From: CAWACP01 sp963832965
Lineage (GTDB): Bacteria; Acidobacteriota; Terriglobia; Bryobacterales; Bryobacteraceae
Direction of reading: 5' to 3'
Length of the DNA: 64,000 nt
Assembly (NCBI GenBank): GCA_963832965.1
Contig: CAWHVW010000005.1
Location: forward strand, 930,001 to 994,000
Positions 16,559 to 25,862 of the stretch are shown piece by piece. The notes beneath the pieces were generated by a model that saw only the letters and a program-made list of their open reading frames with translations, ran no database searches and had not been told where the DNA came from. Every line of letters begins with the position of its first letter. Position 1 is the stretch's first letter. A program made the translations under genes and the position numbers.

Positions 16559-19042
16559 ATGATGCCCAGGAAGTTCTCAGGATCGTGGCTGGCGGCAGGC
16601 CTTTCGCTGGCCCTTTTCACCCTCCAGGCGGCTCAGCCCGCCGGCGTCGCCAGCGCGGCCAGCTCCGACCATGACTACCCGATCAGGCCCGTTCCCTTCA
16701 CCGCCGTCCACTTGAACGACGTTTTCTGGGCGCCGCGCATTGAGACGAACCGCAAGGTCACCATTCCCTTTGCTTTTCAGAAGTGCGAAGAGACGGGACG
16801 CGTGGAGAACTTCATTCACGCCGCCGAAGCGTTGCGTGGCGAGCTCTCCGGCGAAGACACCCCGGTCCGGGAGCGGATGATTCCTCCGTATCCGTTCGAT
16901 GACACCGACATCTACAAGGTCATCGAAGGCGCATCCTATGCTCTCAGCGTCAAGGCCGACCCCGCCATGGAGTTGTACGTTGACGGCCTCATCGTGAAAA
17001 TTGGCGCCGCTCAGGAGCCGGACGGATACTTGTACACGGCGCGAACTATCGATCCGGCGCACCCGCATGCCTGGTCAGGACAGGAACGCTGGGAAGACGA
17101 AGAGAAGCTGAGTCACGAGCTTTATGACCTGGGCCACCTCTACGAAGCGGCGGTGGCGTATTACCAGGCTACCGGGAAGCGCACGCTGCTCAACATTGCT
17201 CTGCGCAGCGCGGATCTTCTCTGCAACACCTTCGGGCCGGGCAAGCGAACCATCTGGCCAGGCCACCAGATTGTCGAGATGGGCCTGGTGAAGCTGTACC
17301 GTGTCACCGGCGACGAACGCTATCTGAATCTGGCCAGGTTCATGCTCGACTCCCGCGGGGGCGGCGACACCTATAACCAGGCGAACCTGCCCGTCGTGGA
17401 GCAGACCGAAGCTGTGGGCCATGCCGTCCGCGCCACCTACATGTATTCCGGAATGGCCGATGTGGCGGCCATGACCGGCGACATGGCGTACGTTCATGCG
17501 CTCGATGCCATCTGGGAAAATGTTGTCGGGAAAAAGCTCTACATCACCGGCGGGATCGGCGCCACCGGCGCGGGCGAAGCGTTTGGAGACAATTACGAAC
17601 TGCCCAACCTGACCGCGTACAACGAGACCTGCGCTTCGGTCGGCAACGACTTCTGGAACGAGCGCCTCTTCCTGTTGCATGGCGACGCGAAGTACGTCGA
17701 CGTGATGGAGCGCACACTCTATAACGGACTCATCTCCGGCGTTTCGCTCGACGGCAAATCGTTCTTCTACCAGAACCCGCTCGAGTCGGCCGGGCGGTAC
17801 GGGCGCAGTCCATGGTTCGGTGTGGCTTGCTGTCCCGGCAACATCACTCGCTTCATGGCCTCCGTTCCGGGTTATGTTTATGCGCTTGGCGACAACGCGA
17901 TCTACGTGAATCTGTTCGCCGGCGGAAGCGCCGGGATCGCCATGGGGAATCGCACGGTAAAGATGGTGCAGGACACCCGCTATCCCTGGGACGGACGCGT
18001 GAAAATCTCCGTGGATCCGGGTGAGCCCGCTACCTTCGCAATCAACGTGCGCATTCCTGGATGGGCCAGAAACGACGCCGTGCCCAGCGATCTCTACCAT
18101 TTTGCGGGCGCCGCGAGCGAGAAAGTCACCCTCGCGGTAAATGGCAAACCGGTGCCGATCCAGTTGGACAAAGGCTATGTGGCGCTCCGCCGCCAGTGGA
18201 AGGCTGGCGATGTGATCGCCCTCGATCTTCCCATGCCGGTTCGAAGGATTGTAGCCAACAGCCAGGTGGCCGCCGATCGCGGCCGCGTGGCCATCCAGCG
18301 CGGCCCCATCGTCTTCGCGGCCGAGGGTGTGGACAATCCGGATCATAAAGTGCGAGACATCGTGTTGTCCGATGACGCGAAGCTGAGCGCCGAATTTCGG
18401 CCGGACTTATTGAACGGCGTGGAAGTGGTAAAGAGCCGGGCCGTCGCGCTGGCCTATGATTCGGCGGGCAAGCTGATCCGCACCAACGAGGATTTCACGG
18501 CCATCCCGTACTGCGATTGGGCGAATCGCGGCAAAGATGAGATGGTCGTCTGGATCCCCGATGCCGAATCCTCCGCCCGGCCCACTCCGTATCCAACCCT
18601 CGCCATGAAAAGCAAGGTGACGGCGTCGCGCGGTGGCGACAGGGTTACTGGCGAGGGCATTACGAAACGTCCCCAGGCCGTGAACGATGGCGAGGAGCCG
18701 GCATCGTCCAGCGACCCCAGTTCGTACTTCGACTGGTGGCCGGAGAAAGGGAAGACGGAATGGATCGAGTATCAATTCCGGAACACCTCGACAGTCCATG
18801 GCGTGCAAGTCTACTGGTTCGACGACACCGGCCGCGGTGAAGTGCGCGTGCCCGCCGCGTGGCGCATTCTCTATAAGGATGGCGACGAGTGGAAACCGGT
18901 GGAGAATGCCGGCGCATGGGGAATCGAGAAGGATCGTTACAACGAAGTCGTCTTTACGCCTGTCACCACCAGCGGCCTGCGTCTGGAAGTGACCATGCAA
19001 CCGGCGTGGTCCGCCGGCGTGGCGGAGTGGAAGGTCGAATAG
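16559..19042 (+). CDS. GH127 beta-L-arabinofuranosidase
   Basis: An 827-residue secreted enzyme that removes beta-L-arabinofuranosyl units. A signal peptide (GSWLAAGLSLALFTLQAAQPA) precedes the (alpha/alpha)6 barrel, which begins VHLNDVFWAPRIETNRKVTIPF. The zinc/catalytic set of GH127 is present: NETC near residue 360 (Glu and Cys ligands) and GVACCPGN near residue 425 (catalytic Cys pair). Residues from about 690 form an extra C-terminal beta-sandwich (YFDWWPEKGKTEWIEYQFR), a likely carbohydrate-binding domain. A LacI-type operator covers the promoter. The gene converges with the pectin methylesterase gene with only 3 bases between. Confidence 0.92.
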   Translation: MMPRKFSGSWLAAGLSLALFTLQAAQPAGVASAASSDHDYPIRPVPFTAVHLNDVFWAPRIETNRKVTIPFAFQKCEETGRVENFIHAAEALRGELSGEDTPVRERMIPPYPFDDTDIYKVIEGASYALSVKADPAMELYVDGLIVKIGAAQEPDGYLYTARTIDPAHPHAWSGQERWEDEEKLSHELYDLGHLYEAAVAYYQATGKRTLLNIALRSADLLCNTFGPGKRTIWPGHQIVEMGLVKLYRVTGDERYLNLARFMLDSRGGGDTYNQANLPVVEQTEAVGHAVRATYMYSGMADVAAMTGDMAYVHALDAIWENVVGKKLYITGGIGATGAGEAFGDNYELPNLTAYNETCASVGNDFWNERLFLLHGDAKYVDVMERTLYNGLISGVSLDGKSFFYQNPLESAGRYGRSPWFGVACCPGNITRFMASVPGYVYALGDNAIYVNLFAGGSAGIAMGNRTVKMVQDTRYPWDGRVKISVDPGEPATFAINVRIPGWARNDAVPSDLYHFAGAASEKVTLAVNGKPVPIQLDKGYVALRRQWKAGDVIALDLPMPVRRIVANSQVAADRGRVAIQRGPIVFAAEGVDNPDHKVRDIVLSDDAKLSAEFRPDLLNGVEVVKSRAVALAYDSAGKLIRTNEDFTAIPYCDWANRGKDEMVVWIPDAESSARPTPYPTLAMKSKVTASRGGDRVTGEGITKRPQAVNDGEEPASSSDPSSYFDWWPEKGKTEWIEYQFRNTSTVHGVQVYWFDDTGRGEVRVPAAWRILYKDGDEWKPVENAGAWGIEKDRYNEVVFTPVTTSGLRLEVTMQPAWSAGVAEWKVE

Positions 19043-19045
19043 GGC

Positions 19046-20041
19046 TTATCGGGTGGAATCCGCCGGCATGCTCATCGGTGCCCAGCCGTCGGCGCCTTTC
19101 AGAAACGTCCCAGGATCAAAAGCAGCCGCCTCCGCGGGCGTGATGGTGTGCGCCCAGCCGGCGCGGGCCGTCGCGTCGGCGCCCGGGCCTGTTGAGCCCA
19201 GTTCGGAGAACCACGCGGTTTTCTCGTTGTGGGCATCGCCCCAGTTGTCCCAGCCCTGTGGAAGAATGTGGCGGTCCATCCAGCAACTGAGGAAAATCAC
19301 GCGCGCGCGGGACCGCCAGGGGCGGCCGAGAAATACGTGTGCGTCCGGAGGACCCGTCAAACGGCAATTGCGAAACACGAAGCCGGTGGGCCCATCGGGC
19401 GTGGTGCGGCTCTGGGCGGTGATGTAGCCGCTGCCGCGGCTGTGAATCTCGCAATGCTCGAACACCGCGGCGGCGTTGCCAAAAATGAAATCTACCTGCC
19501 CCTCAATCCGGCAATCGCGATAATATTGCCGCCCGAGAGCGGCGTAAAGCGTATCCTGCCAGCCGAGAAAGCGGCAGTTGCGAAAGCTGGCGCGGTCAGA
19601 GTGCAGCGAAACGGCCACTGCCTGCGAACCGGTTCCAAAGCTGTTCTCGAAGGAAATGTTCTCCGCGTCGAACGCCGCGCCGTTCACTTCGACGATGGGG
19701 CTGAAGAAGGTGCCGCCGGCCTCGGCCGCGCTCATTCGTGAAGTGACAATCGTGGCTTCGGCGTCCGTGCCCAGCAAGGTCAGCCGGGGCCGGTCCTGCG
19801 GAATCTTGACGCGCTCGGGGTATATGCCCGGTCGGATTTCCAGAATCACCCGTCCCACCGAGTCCGGAGGATGATCGAGGACGTGATCGACGGCCCGCTG
19901 AATCGTCTGAAAGTCCCCTCCGCCGCCGGCCGCTACTACGGCTCGGATCGTCTGGCCAGCTTCGCCGTGGTCCGCTCCGGAGGCCGTACGCCGCACCAGA
20001 AGCCCTGCGCTCGCGGAAAGGAAACCGCGTCGAGTCGGCAT
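19046..20041 (-). CDS. Pectin methylesterase (CE8)
   Basis: A right-handed beta-helix enzyme of 331 residues that de-esterifies homogalacturonan before GH28 attack. A Tat-like signal (MPTRRGFLSASAGLL) precedes the helix. Hallmark motifs are FQTIQRAVDHV, GWQDTLYA, GQVDFIFGNAAAVFEHC (catalytic Asp), YITAQSR and FLGRPWR. GGAAGG lies 9 bases before the ATG. It is the last gene of a minus-strand set cupin - GH28 - CE8, 42 bases after the GH28 stop. Confidence 0.93.
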   Translation of the reverse strand: MPTRRGFLSASAGLLVRRTASGADHGEAGQTIRAVVAAGGGGDFQTIQRAVDHVLDHPPDSVGRVILEIRPGIYPERVKIPQDRPRLTLLGTDAEATIVTSRMSAAEAGGTFFSPIVEVNGAAFDAENISFENSFGTGSQAVAVSLHSDRASFRNCRFLGWQDTLYAALGRQYYRDCRIEGQVDFIFGNAAAVFEHCEIHSRGSGYITAQSRTTPDGPTGFVFRNCRLTGPPDAHVFLGRPWRSRARVIFLSCWMDRHILPQGWDNWGDAHNEKTAWFSELGSTGPGADATARAGWAHTITPAEAAAFDPGTFLKGADGWAPMSMPADSTR

Positions 20042-20083
20042 TACCTCGTGCCTTCCGCTGGTTCTTCTGGCAAAATCATGGAA

Positions 20084-21667
20084 TCACAGGGTAGCCTGCT
20101 CCACGCGCGTCAGTTGCGTGTCCGCCACGGACCTGCACATGTGGATCGCGAGATCAGCCACGTTCTGCAGGGCAAACATGGGCGTGTCCGCCGCCCGCGG
20201 CGCGCGGACGCGGAAAAAGTCAGCGTCGGCCACATCGTCCAGCACGAACGCTGGACGCAGGTCCGGTTGCGCGGATGCGATCTCGATGTTGTCGAACCGG
20301 ATGCCCTTCGCATGGCGAATGTAGAAGCCGTGTGAAGGCATGCCGCCGAACATGTCCGGCTCCGGATAAGCGGTCTCATTCTCAGGCGGCGCGATGGCCG
20401 CCTGCTCTTTCGTCCCGCCTCCCTGGTGCGACACGTGTATGTGGCTGATGGTGACATCCTCAACCGCGTGGCCGGGAATTCCGCTGATGATGGAGCCCAG
20501 CCCGGAGACGGAATTGGAACAGACCAGGTTGCTGATGAGGATGCGCCGCAACGTCCCCACCGTGGCGCTCGCCGGCCCGCGCATGCGCTTGCCCAGACGC
20601 AGGAAAATGGGCGCGCTGGCGATGTCCCTCATGGATATGTTAGTGATGGTGACGTCTTCGAGGAGCGCACCATCCACAGATTCCAGCGCCAGTCCCTGAC
20701 AACCCTCAAAGACACAGTTGGAGACGGTGATGTTCCGGAAGCCGCCGTTGGACTCGGTGCCGAACTTGATTCGCCCGGTGCGGGGAACGGGCGCGTTCGC
20801 GGGAAAGCGCCTGTAAGTGCCGTCAAGCAGCGTGCCCTCTTCGAAGCACCCGCTTACGTAGCAGTTACTAATGGTGACAAACTCGGTGGGCCTGGCCCAG
20901 CCGAGCCCATACGAACTCTTGAGGCAGATACCGTCGTCCCATGGTGAGTTCACGTAGCAATTGGAGATGCGCACGTTACGGCAGCAATCAACATCCATGC
21001 CGTCGCGATTGGTGTCGATGCGCAGGTTGTCGATGGTCAGATTATCGACGCCGGTCGCCAGTATGCCGAAGTGCCCGCCGTGCAGAATGGAAAAATCGCG
21101 CAGCAGCACATTGTGGCAGTTCTTGAGGCTGATGGCCTTGTTGCCCACGCCTGGCTGTTCGGCGCGCGGTCCCTCTCCGTATCCCTTGCTGAGCCCCTTT
21201 CCCCAGATGCGTCCGGGACCGAGGATGGCGATGTTCTCGATTCCCTCGCCCCAGAGCAGGCTGTTATGCCAGTGGCTGTGGCCGTAATCCTGGTAATCGC
21301 GCCACTCGCTCGGCTCCGCAGGGTCATAACCACCGCTATCCCCGGGAGCCGGCGAGTCGGCTGCGACGATGGTGGAGCCCTGATCGAGATACAGGTCCAC
21401 GTTACTTCGCAAGTGGATGGAGTAACTCAGGTAACTACCGGCCGGGAATAACACCGTTCCGCCTCCCGCCGCGGCCGCGCCTGCGATAGCCTTGTTGATG
21501 GCCACCGTATCGAGCCACTTACCGTCCCCCACCGCGCCAAATGTCCGCACGTTAAGAAACGCGTCATGATCCGCGGGCGCGCTGGCCTGCGCGGCGGGCG
21601 TCACGCCGGCAAGTCCCGCGCCAGCGGACAGAAGGAAGTCTCTGCGCAATCTGTTCTCAAAGGGCAT
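20084..21667 (-). CDS. GH28-type polygalacturonase-like protein (first copy)
   Basis: A 527-residue secreted parallel beta-helix protein. The start is the ATG at 21665-21667: GGAGA lies 7 bases upstream, and the frame then begins with a Tat signal (LRRDFLLSAGAGLAG). FGAVGDGKWLDTVAINKAI opens the helix. NRDGMDVDCCRN and WDDGICLKSS provide the acidic residues of the GH28 active site and GRIKFGTES the RIK-type motif. It is more divergent than the second GH28 copy, so the exact linkage (galacturonan or rhamnogalacturonan) is open. It sits between the cupin (57-base gap) and CE8 genes on the same strand. Confidence 0.82.
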   Translation of the reverse strand: MPFENRLRRDFLLSAGAGLAGVTPAAQASAPADHDAFLNVRTFGAVGDGKWLDTVAINKAIAGAAAAGGGTVLFPAGSYLSYSIHLRSNVDLYLDQGSTIVAADSPAPGDSGGYDPAEPSEWRDYQDYGHSHWHNSLLWGEGIENIAILGPGRIWGKGLSKGYGEGPRAEQPGVGNKAISLKNCHNVLLRDFSILHGGHFGILATGVDNLTIDNLRIDTNRDGMDVDCCRNVRISNCYVNSPWDDGICLKSSYGLGWARPTEFVTISNCYVSGCFEEGTLLDGTYRRFPANAPVPRTGRIKFGTESNGGFRNITVSNCVFEGCQGLALESVDGALLEDVTITNISMRDIASAPIFLRLGKRMRGPASATVGTLRRILISNLVCSNSVSGLGSIISGIPGHAVEDVTISHIHVSHQGGGTKEQAAIAPPENETAYPEPDMFGGMPSHGFYIRHAKGIRFDNIEIASAQPDLRPAFVLDDVADADFFRVRAPRAADTPMFALQNVADLAIHMCRSVADTQLTRVEQATL

Positions 21668-21724
21668 GGACGGGTCTCCGGGTCGGCGAAAGAGAAGTAT
21701 ATCGCGCAACGCTTCGCCGAGGTC

Positions 21725-22075
21725 TCAAAGATAATCCTCGCGGCAGGGCGTGAACACGTCGATCACCAGCGACGGTTCCATCGCCGCCGCCTGATGCTCG
21801 ACGCCGCCGCGCACCACGAAGCTGTCACCCGCGCGCGCCTCGAACGCACGGCCGCCAGCCGTGACCGCGAGACGCCCGGACACCACATAGACCATCTGAT
21901 CGTGCGGGTGGCTGTGCGCCGTGCCGGCCCATCCTTTTTCCATGCGGTGCTCGGCCAGAAACAGCTTGTCGTTATACGCGCCCACCAGCCGCGTCAGACC
22001 GGGCTCGGGCTGCGTAAACGGCATGTCCGCCGCTTCAACCACCAAAACATCCTGATAACTGCGATGTGAATTCAT
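21725..22075 (-). CDS. Small cupin-domain protein
   Basis: A 116-residue single cupin. HSHPHDQMVYVVSGRL carries metal-binding His residues and GDSFVVRGGVEHQ the second motif. The ATG at 22073-22075 (MNSHRSYQDVLV) is chosen over a TTG start 39 bases upstream. Cupins of this size with pectin enzymes are often KdgF-like (linearising unsaturated uronates), and the position as first gene of the cupin-GH28-CE8 set supports that. Auxin-binding or sensor roles remain possible. Confidence 0.75.
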   Translation of the reverse strand: MNSHRSYQDVLVVEAADMPFTQPEPGLTRLVGAYNDKLFLAEHRMEKGWAGTAHSHPHDQMVYVVSGRLAVTAGGRAFEARAGDSFVVRGGVEHQAAAMEPSLVIDVFTPCREDYL

Positions 22076-22162
22076 GGCACTACCAGCGTGGTATCGGACA
22101 GCCTTCGACGTCAAGCCGATCTTCGTTCACATTCTCTCAACGATCTCTTCAGTTACTTCGAT

Positions 22163-22191
22163 TTGACAGCGCGAGGCGCATTCAGCATAGT
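22163..22191 (+). promoter_or_regulatory. Promoter of second GH28 gene
   Basis: TTGACA at 22163-22168, 17 bases, CATAGT at 22186-22191, upstream of the ATG at 22205. It lies in the 129-base divergent gap with the cupin gene. Confidence 0.45.
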
Positions 22192-22204
22192 GCAAGAGGA
22201 TTCC

Positions 22205-23632
22205 ATGTCCGAACGAGATTGCCTTTCGCGCCTCTCCGGCAACCGCCGCGAGTTTCTCCGCGTTGGTGGAGGATTGCTGGCGGTGGCCGGCTTTTCACGC
22301 CTGCGCGGGGAGCCCGCTTCCGGCTGGGAAGAGGTGCCTCGGATATTGGAGCGCATCAAGCCGCCGGTGTTCCCGGACCGGCAGTTCGACGTAGCTCGCT
22401 ATGGCGCCGTGGGCGACGGCAAGGCTGACTGCACCGCGGCCATTGCGCGCGCTATCGCCGAATGCGCCGCCGCGGGCGGGGGGCAGGTAAACGTGCCCGC
22501 CGGAATCTTCTTCACCGGGCCCGTGCATCTGAAAAGCAATGTAAACCTTCACCTTTCCGCGGATTCGACACTTCTGTTCACCCGCGACACCCGCCGTTAT
22601 CTTCCCGCCGTCTACACGCGCTGGGAGGGAGTGGAATGCATGAATTACTCCGCTCTCATTTACGCGGACCGTCAGGAAAACCTTGCCGTCACCGGCACGG
22701 GAATCATCGACGGCCAGGCGGATTGCGAGCATTGGTGGCCGTGGAAGGGGCGTACCAATTGCGGCTGGCATGAAGGCCTTCCCAATCAGGAGAAGGCGCG
22801 CAACCGGCTGTTCGACATGGGCGCGAAGGATGTGCCGGTGGCCGAGCGCGTTTTCGGCGAAGGCGATTATCTCCGGCCCTGCTCCATCCAAATCTGTCAT
22901 TCGAAGAATGTCCTCATCGAAGGCGTTACCATCCGGAATTCGCCTATGTTCGAGATCAACCCGGTTCTATGCGCCAACGTCACCGTGCGCGGGGTGAAGA
23001 TCGCCAGCCGCGGGCCCAACAACGACGGCTGCGATCCGGACTCCTGCACCGACGTACTGATCGAGGACTGCTCCTTCGAAACCGGCGACGATTGCATTGC
23101 CATCAAGTCGGGGCGTAACCGCGACGGGCGGCGCGTGGCCGTGCCGTCGCAGAACATCATCGTCCGCGGGTGCCAGATGAAGGATGGACATGGCGCGCTC
23201 ACCGTCGGCAGTGAAATGTCCGGGGGCGTGCGCAACGTTTTCGCTGAAAATTGTCGCTTGAACAGCCCTGAGCTGAATCAGGCCTTCCGGTTCAAAACCA
23301 ACGCCATGCGCGGCGGCGCCATCGAGCACATTTTTTTCCGGAACATCGTCATTGGCCAGGTTTCCGGCGCCGTGCTCCAGGTCGATTTTCTCTATGAGGA
23401 GGGCGAGCAGGGGCCGGAGCGCCCAACGGTCAGCGATATCGACATCCGCGATGTCACCTGCGAAAAGAGCGAATATGCGCTGCAGCTCCGCGGATTCGGC
23501 TCTTCGCCCATCCGCGACGTGCGTCTGGAGAACTGCACCTTCAACCAGATTGCCCGCCCGAACGTGCTGGAGCACGTGGAAGGCTTGAAGCTGACCAACG
23601 TGATCATCAACGGCAAGCCCGCCACCGCCTGA
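22205..23632 (+). CDS. GH28 polygalacturonase/rhamnogalacturonide hydrolase
   Basis: A 475-residue secreted beta-helix hydrolase. The ATG at 22205 follows AGAGGA and yields a Tat signal (NRREFLRVGGGLLAVAG). A frame extending back to 22088 would overlap the divergent cupin gene and is rejected. The GH28 catalytic motifs are complete: PNNDGCDPDS, GDDCIAIKSG, DGHGALTVGSE and FRFKTN. The broad context (CE8, GH127, RhaT) points to pectin side-chain and backbone breakdown. The gene is followed directly by a palindromic repeat (23638-23720). Confidence 0.92.
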   Translation: MSERDCLSRLSGNRREFLRVGGGLLAVAGFSRLRGEPASGWEEVPRILERIKPPVFPDRQFDVARYGAVGDGKADCTAAIARAIAECAAAGGGQVNVPAGIFFTGPVHLKSNVNLHLSADSTLLFTRDTRRYLPAVYTRWEGVECMNYSALIYADRQENLAVTGTGIIDGQADCEHWWPWKGRTNCGWHEGLPNQEKARNRLFDMGAKDVPVAERVFGEGDYLRPCSIQICHSKNVLIEGVTIRNSPMFEINPVLCANVTVRGVKIASRGPNNDGCDPDSCTDVLIEDCSFETGDDCIAIKSGRNRDGRRVAVPSQNIIVRGCQMKDGHGALTVGSEMSGGVRNVFAENCRLNSPELNQAFRFKTNAMRGGAIEHIFFRNIVIGQVSGAVLQVDFLYEEGEQGPERPTVSDIDIRDVTCEKSEYALQLRGFGSSPIRDVRLENCTFNQIARPNVLEHVEGLKLTNVIINGKPATA

Positions 23633-23637
23633 CTGAT

Positions 23638-23720
23638 GTGGCGCAGGGCCGTGCCCTGCGCGGGGCTCTCAGCAGCTCAGGCGGCCTGAGAGGCCGCCGC
23701 AGGCTGCCAGCCTGCCCCAC
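23638..23720. repeat. REPIN-like inverted palindromic repeat
   Basis: Begins GTGGCGCAGGGCCGTGCCCTGC and ends GCAGGCTGCCAGCCTGCCCCAC. These are two copies of the same palindromic module in opposite orientation around a further inverted repeat (AGGCGGCCT / AGGCCGCC). The same module occurs at 36928-36950, 62487-62509 and 62601-62623. It lies 5 bases after the GH28 stop. Confidence 0.75.
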
Positions 23721-23744
23721 TTTCGAATCATACCGGGCAATACA

Positions 23745-24416
23745 TCAGAGAATGTTCACAGCCCGAGCGGCCAGCAGCGCGATGGTGGCCAGAGAAATCG
23801 CCGACTGCACCATCATCATCACTTTGGCCCAGCGCGAGAGCACGGGAACATCAGTGGGTGAGAACGCCGTGCTGGTGTTGAAAGCCAGGAACAGGTAATC
23901 CACGAAGCCCGGCCGCCAGTCGCCAAATCCGGCGTGGCGCCGCTCTGTCTCATCCATGGTCATCTGTGGAAACAGAAACGCTCCATGGGTATGACCCGGG
24001 CGGACGGCGCGGGCGTGCGGTCCACCTCCATCCAGCCGCCAATACCATGAGGCGAACACCAGAATGTTGCTGACCCAGAGCACCACCGCGGACAGCAGCA
24101 ATTTCTGGGGAGACTCGCGATGCTCGGTCATCGCCAGAATCAGCGCGCACACCGAGTAGATCAGGAAAACCGTCACCACGCCAAGCAGAAGGTAAGCCAG
24201 CCTTTGGTTGAGCCCATGCCGTCCAAGCTGATTCGTCAGGATCAGGGGCACAAGGAGAGCCGCGATGATCGCGAGCAGCAGCCAGAACGGACCTGCGCTC
24301 AGCGGCTCCGGCAGAATCATGTTCAGTAGTCCTACCGCCGTCACCGCGACTCCAGCGGGCCAGCGCGGCTCGGGCCTGGGGTGCTCTGTTGATGGGGCGT
24401 TCGCTGCGGCCTTCAT
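23745..24416 (-). CDS. DUF1345 family membrane protein
   Basis: A 223-residue protein with about six hydrophobic segments. The C-terminal part FVDYLFLAFNTSTAFSPTDVPVLSRWAK followed by a last helix is the DUF1345 signature and resembles the pore helix/filter region of potassium-channel-like proteins. Function is unknown; ion conduction is possible. Its ATG overlaps the stop of the aminotransferase gene by 4 bases (ATGA), so the two form an operon. Confidence 0.85.
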   Translation of the reverse strand: MKAAANAPSTEHPRPEPRWPAGVAVTAVGLLNMILPEPLSAGPFWLLLAIIAALLVPLILTNQLGRHGLNQRLAYLLLGVVTVFLIYSVCALILAMTEHRESPQKLLLSAVVLWVSNILVFASWYWRLDGGGPHARAVRPGHTHGAFLFPQMTMDETERRHAGFGDWRPGFVDYLFLAFNTSTAFSPTDVPVLSRWAKVMMMVQSAISLATIALLAARAVNIL

Positions 24417-25621
24417 GAAAGCCTGGCCAGCCGATGGCCGGCTTCCTCAAGCGTCTCGTTCTTCTTGCAAAAACAGAATCGGATGAGCTGGCTGCCGCCC
24501 GCCGACTGCTCGAAGAAACTCGATCCAGGCACCGCTGCGACGCCGATCTCCTCCAGCAGGTGCATCGCGAAGCGCACGTCATCCTGGAACCCGAACCCGG
24601 AGATGTCGCACATAATGTAGTAGGCGCCCTGTGGGCGGTAGCAGCGGAAGCCGGCTTTTTCCAGCACGCCCAGCAGCAGGTCCCGCCGCTCCCCGTACTC
24701 GCGCGCCACGCGCTCATAATATCCGTCCGTCATGTTCAGTGCCACCACGCCCGCCTGTTGCAGGGGAGCGGCCGCGCCCACCGTAAGAAAGTCGTGTACC
24801 TTGCGCACGCCCTCGCTGAGATCCGCCGGACCCAATACCCAACCCGTGCGCCAGCCCGTCACCGCCCACGTCTTGCTCATGCTGTTCACCAGCAGCGTTC
24901 GCTCGCGCATGCCGGGCAGCGTGGCGATGGGAATGTGGCTCGCGCCGTCGTACAGGATGTGTTCGTAGATCTCGTCGGTGATCGCCAGCGTGTCGAACTC
25001 GTGGCACAGCGCGGCGATGATATCGAGCTCGGCGCGCGAGAACACCTTGCCGGTGGGGTTGTTGGGCGTGTTCAGAATGATGGCCCGGGTGCGCGGCGAA
25101 AAGGCCCGGCGCAGCTCGGCCGGGTCGAAGGTCCAATCCGGTGGGTGCAGAGTCACCAGGCGCGTCTCGGCGCCGCACAGCAGCGCATCGGGCCGGTAGT
25201 TCTCGTAGAACGGCTCGAACACCACGATCTCATCGCCGGGATTTGCGACGGACAACAGCGAGGCGATCATCCCCTCGGTGGACCCGCAGCACACGGTCAC
25301 CTCGCGCTCCGGATCGTAATCGAGACCGTAATGGCGCCTGTACTTCGCGGCGATCGCCTCGCGGAACGGCCGCGCGCCCCAGGTGATGGCGTACTGATTG
25401 ACGTCGCCGTTGATGGCGTCGCAGGCCGCCCGCTTCAGTTCTTCGGGCGCGCTGAAATCGGGAAATCCCTGCGCCAGGTTCACGGCGTTGTGACGCACCG
25501 CGAGCCGGGTCATCTCACGAATCACGGACTCGGTGAAACGGACGGTGCGCTGGCTCTGGAACCGCTGCCGGGAGGTTTCCACATTCATCTCTCCCATTGT
25601 TGTCGGTTCCGAACCCGCCAT
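24413..25621 (-). CDS. PLP-dependent class I aminotransferase (glutamine/kynurenine transaminase-like)
   Basis: A cytoplasmic 402-residue fold-type I aminotransferase. AVNLAQGFPDFSAPEELKRAA and NQYAITWGARPFREAIA are typical of the kynurenine/glutamine/methionine transaminase subgroup. NTPNNPTGKVFSRAEL, ITDEIYEHILYDG and SMSKTWAVTGWRTGW (Schiff-base Lys) form the PLP site, and IRFCFCKKNETLEEA carries the substrate-carboxylate Arg. Starts at residues 9 and 12 are also possible; no strong ribosome binding site separates them. It is the first gene of an operon with the DUF1345 protein. Confidence 0.9.
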   Translation of the reverse strand: MAGSEPTTMGEMNVETSRQRFQSQRTVRFTESVIREMTRLAVRHNAVNLAQGFPDFSAPEELKRAACDAINGDVNQYAITWGARPFREAIAAKYRRHYGLDYDPEREVTVCCGSTEGMIASLLSVANPGDEIVVFEPFYENYRPDALLCGAETRLVTLHPPDWTFDPAELRRAFSPRTRAIILNTPNNPTGKVFSRAELDIIAALCHEFDTLAITDEIYEHILYDGASHIPIATLPGMRERTLLVNSMSKTWAVTGWRTGWVLGPADLSEGVRKVHDFLTVGAAAPLQQAGVVALNMTDGYYERVAREYGERRDLLLGVLEKAGFRCYRPQGAYYIMCDISGFGFQDDVRFAMHLLEEIGVAAVPGSSFFEQSAGGSQLIRFCFCKKNETLEEAGHRLARLS

Positions 25622-25652
25622 GCTAGTATGAGTTTACCGACGTTATCGATTA

Positions 25653-25729
<77 letters not shown>

Positions 25730-25735
25730 CTCTTC

Positions 25736-25862
25736 TTTTTGTCTTTTCAAAGACTTCCGCAGATTCGCCTCTGCGCGTGCTAACATTTGCTAACCGCCGC
25801 TCCGCGCCAGCTTTTCCAGCCTCCCCAATAACGTCAGCCATGGCCTCGTTCCAGGGGAAGAA
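25736..25862 (-). pseudogene. Possible C-terminal remnant of a tyrosine recombinase
   Basis: On the minus strand, running towards tRNA-Asp, the frame reads WNEAMADVIGEAGKAG, then RRLANVSTRRGES, and ends KTKR before running into the tRNA. This resembles the variable C-terminal tail of site-specific integrases. It lacks the catalytic motifs. A second integrase fragment on the same strand lies at 28166-28368 in the correct order (N-part upstream). Evidence is by resemblance only. Confidence 0.35.
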
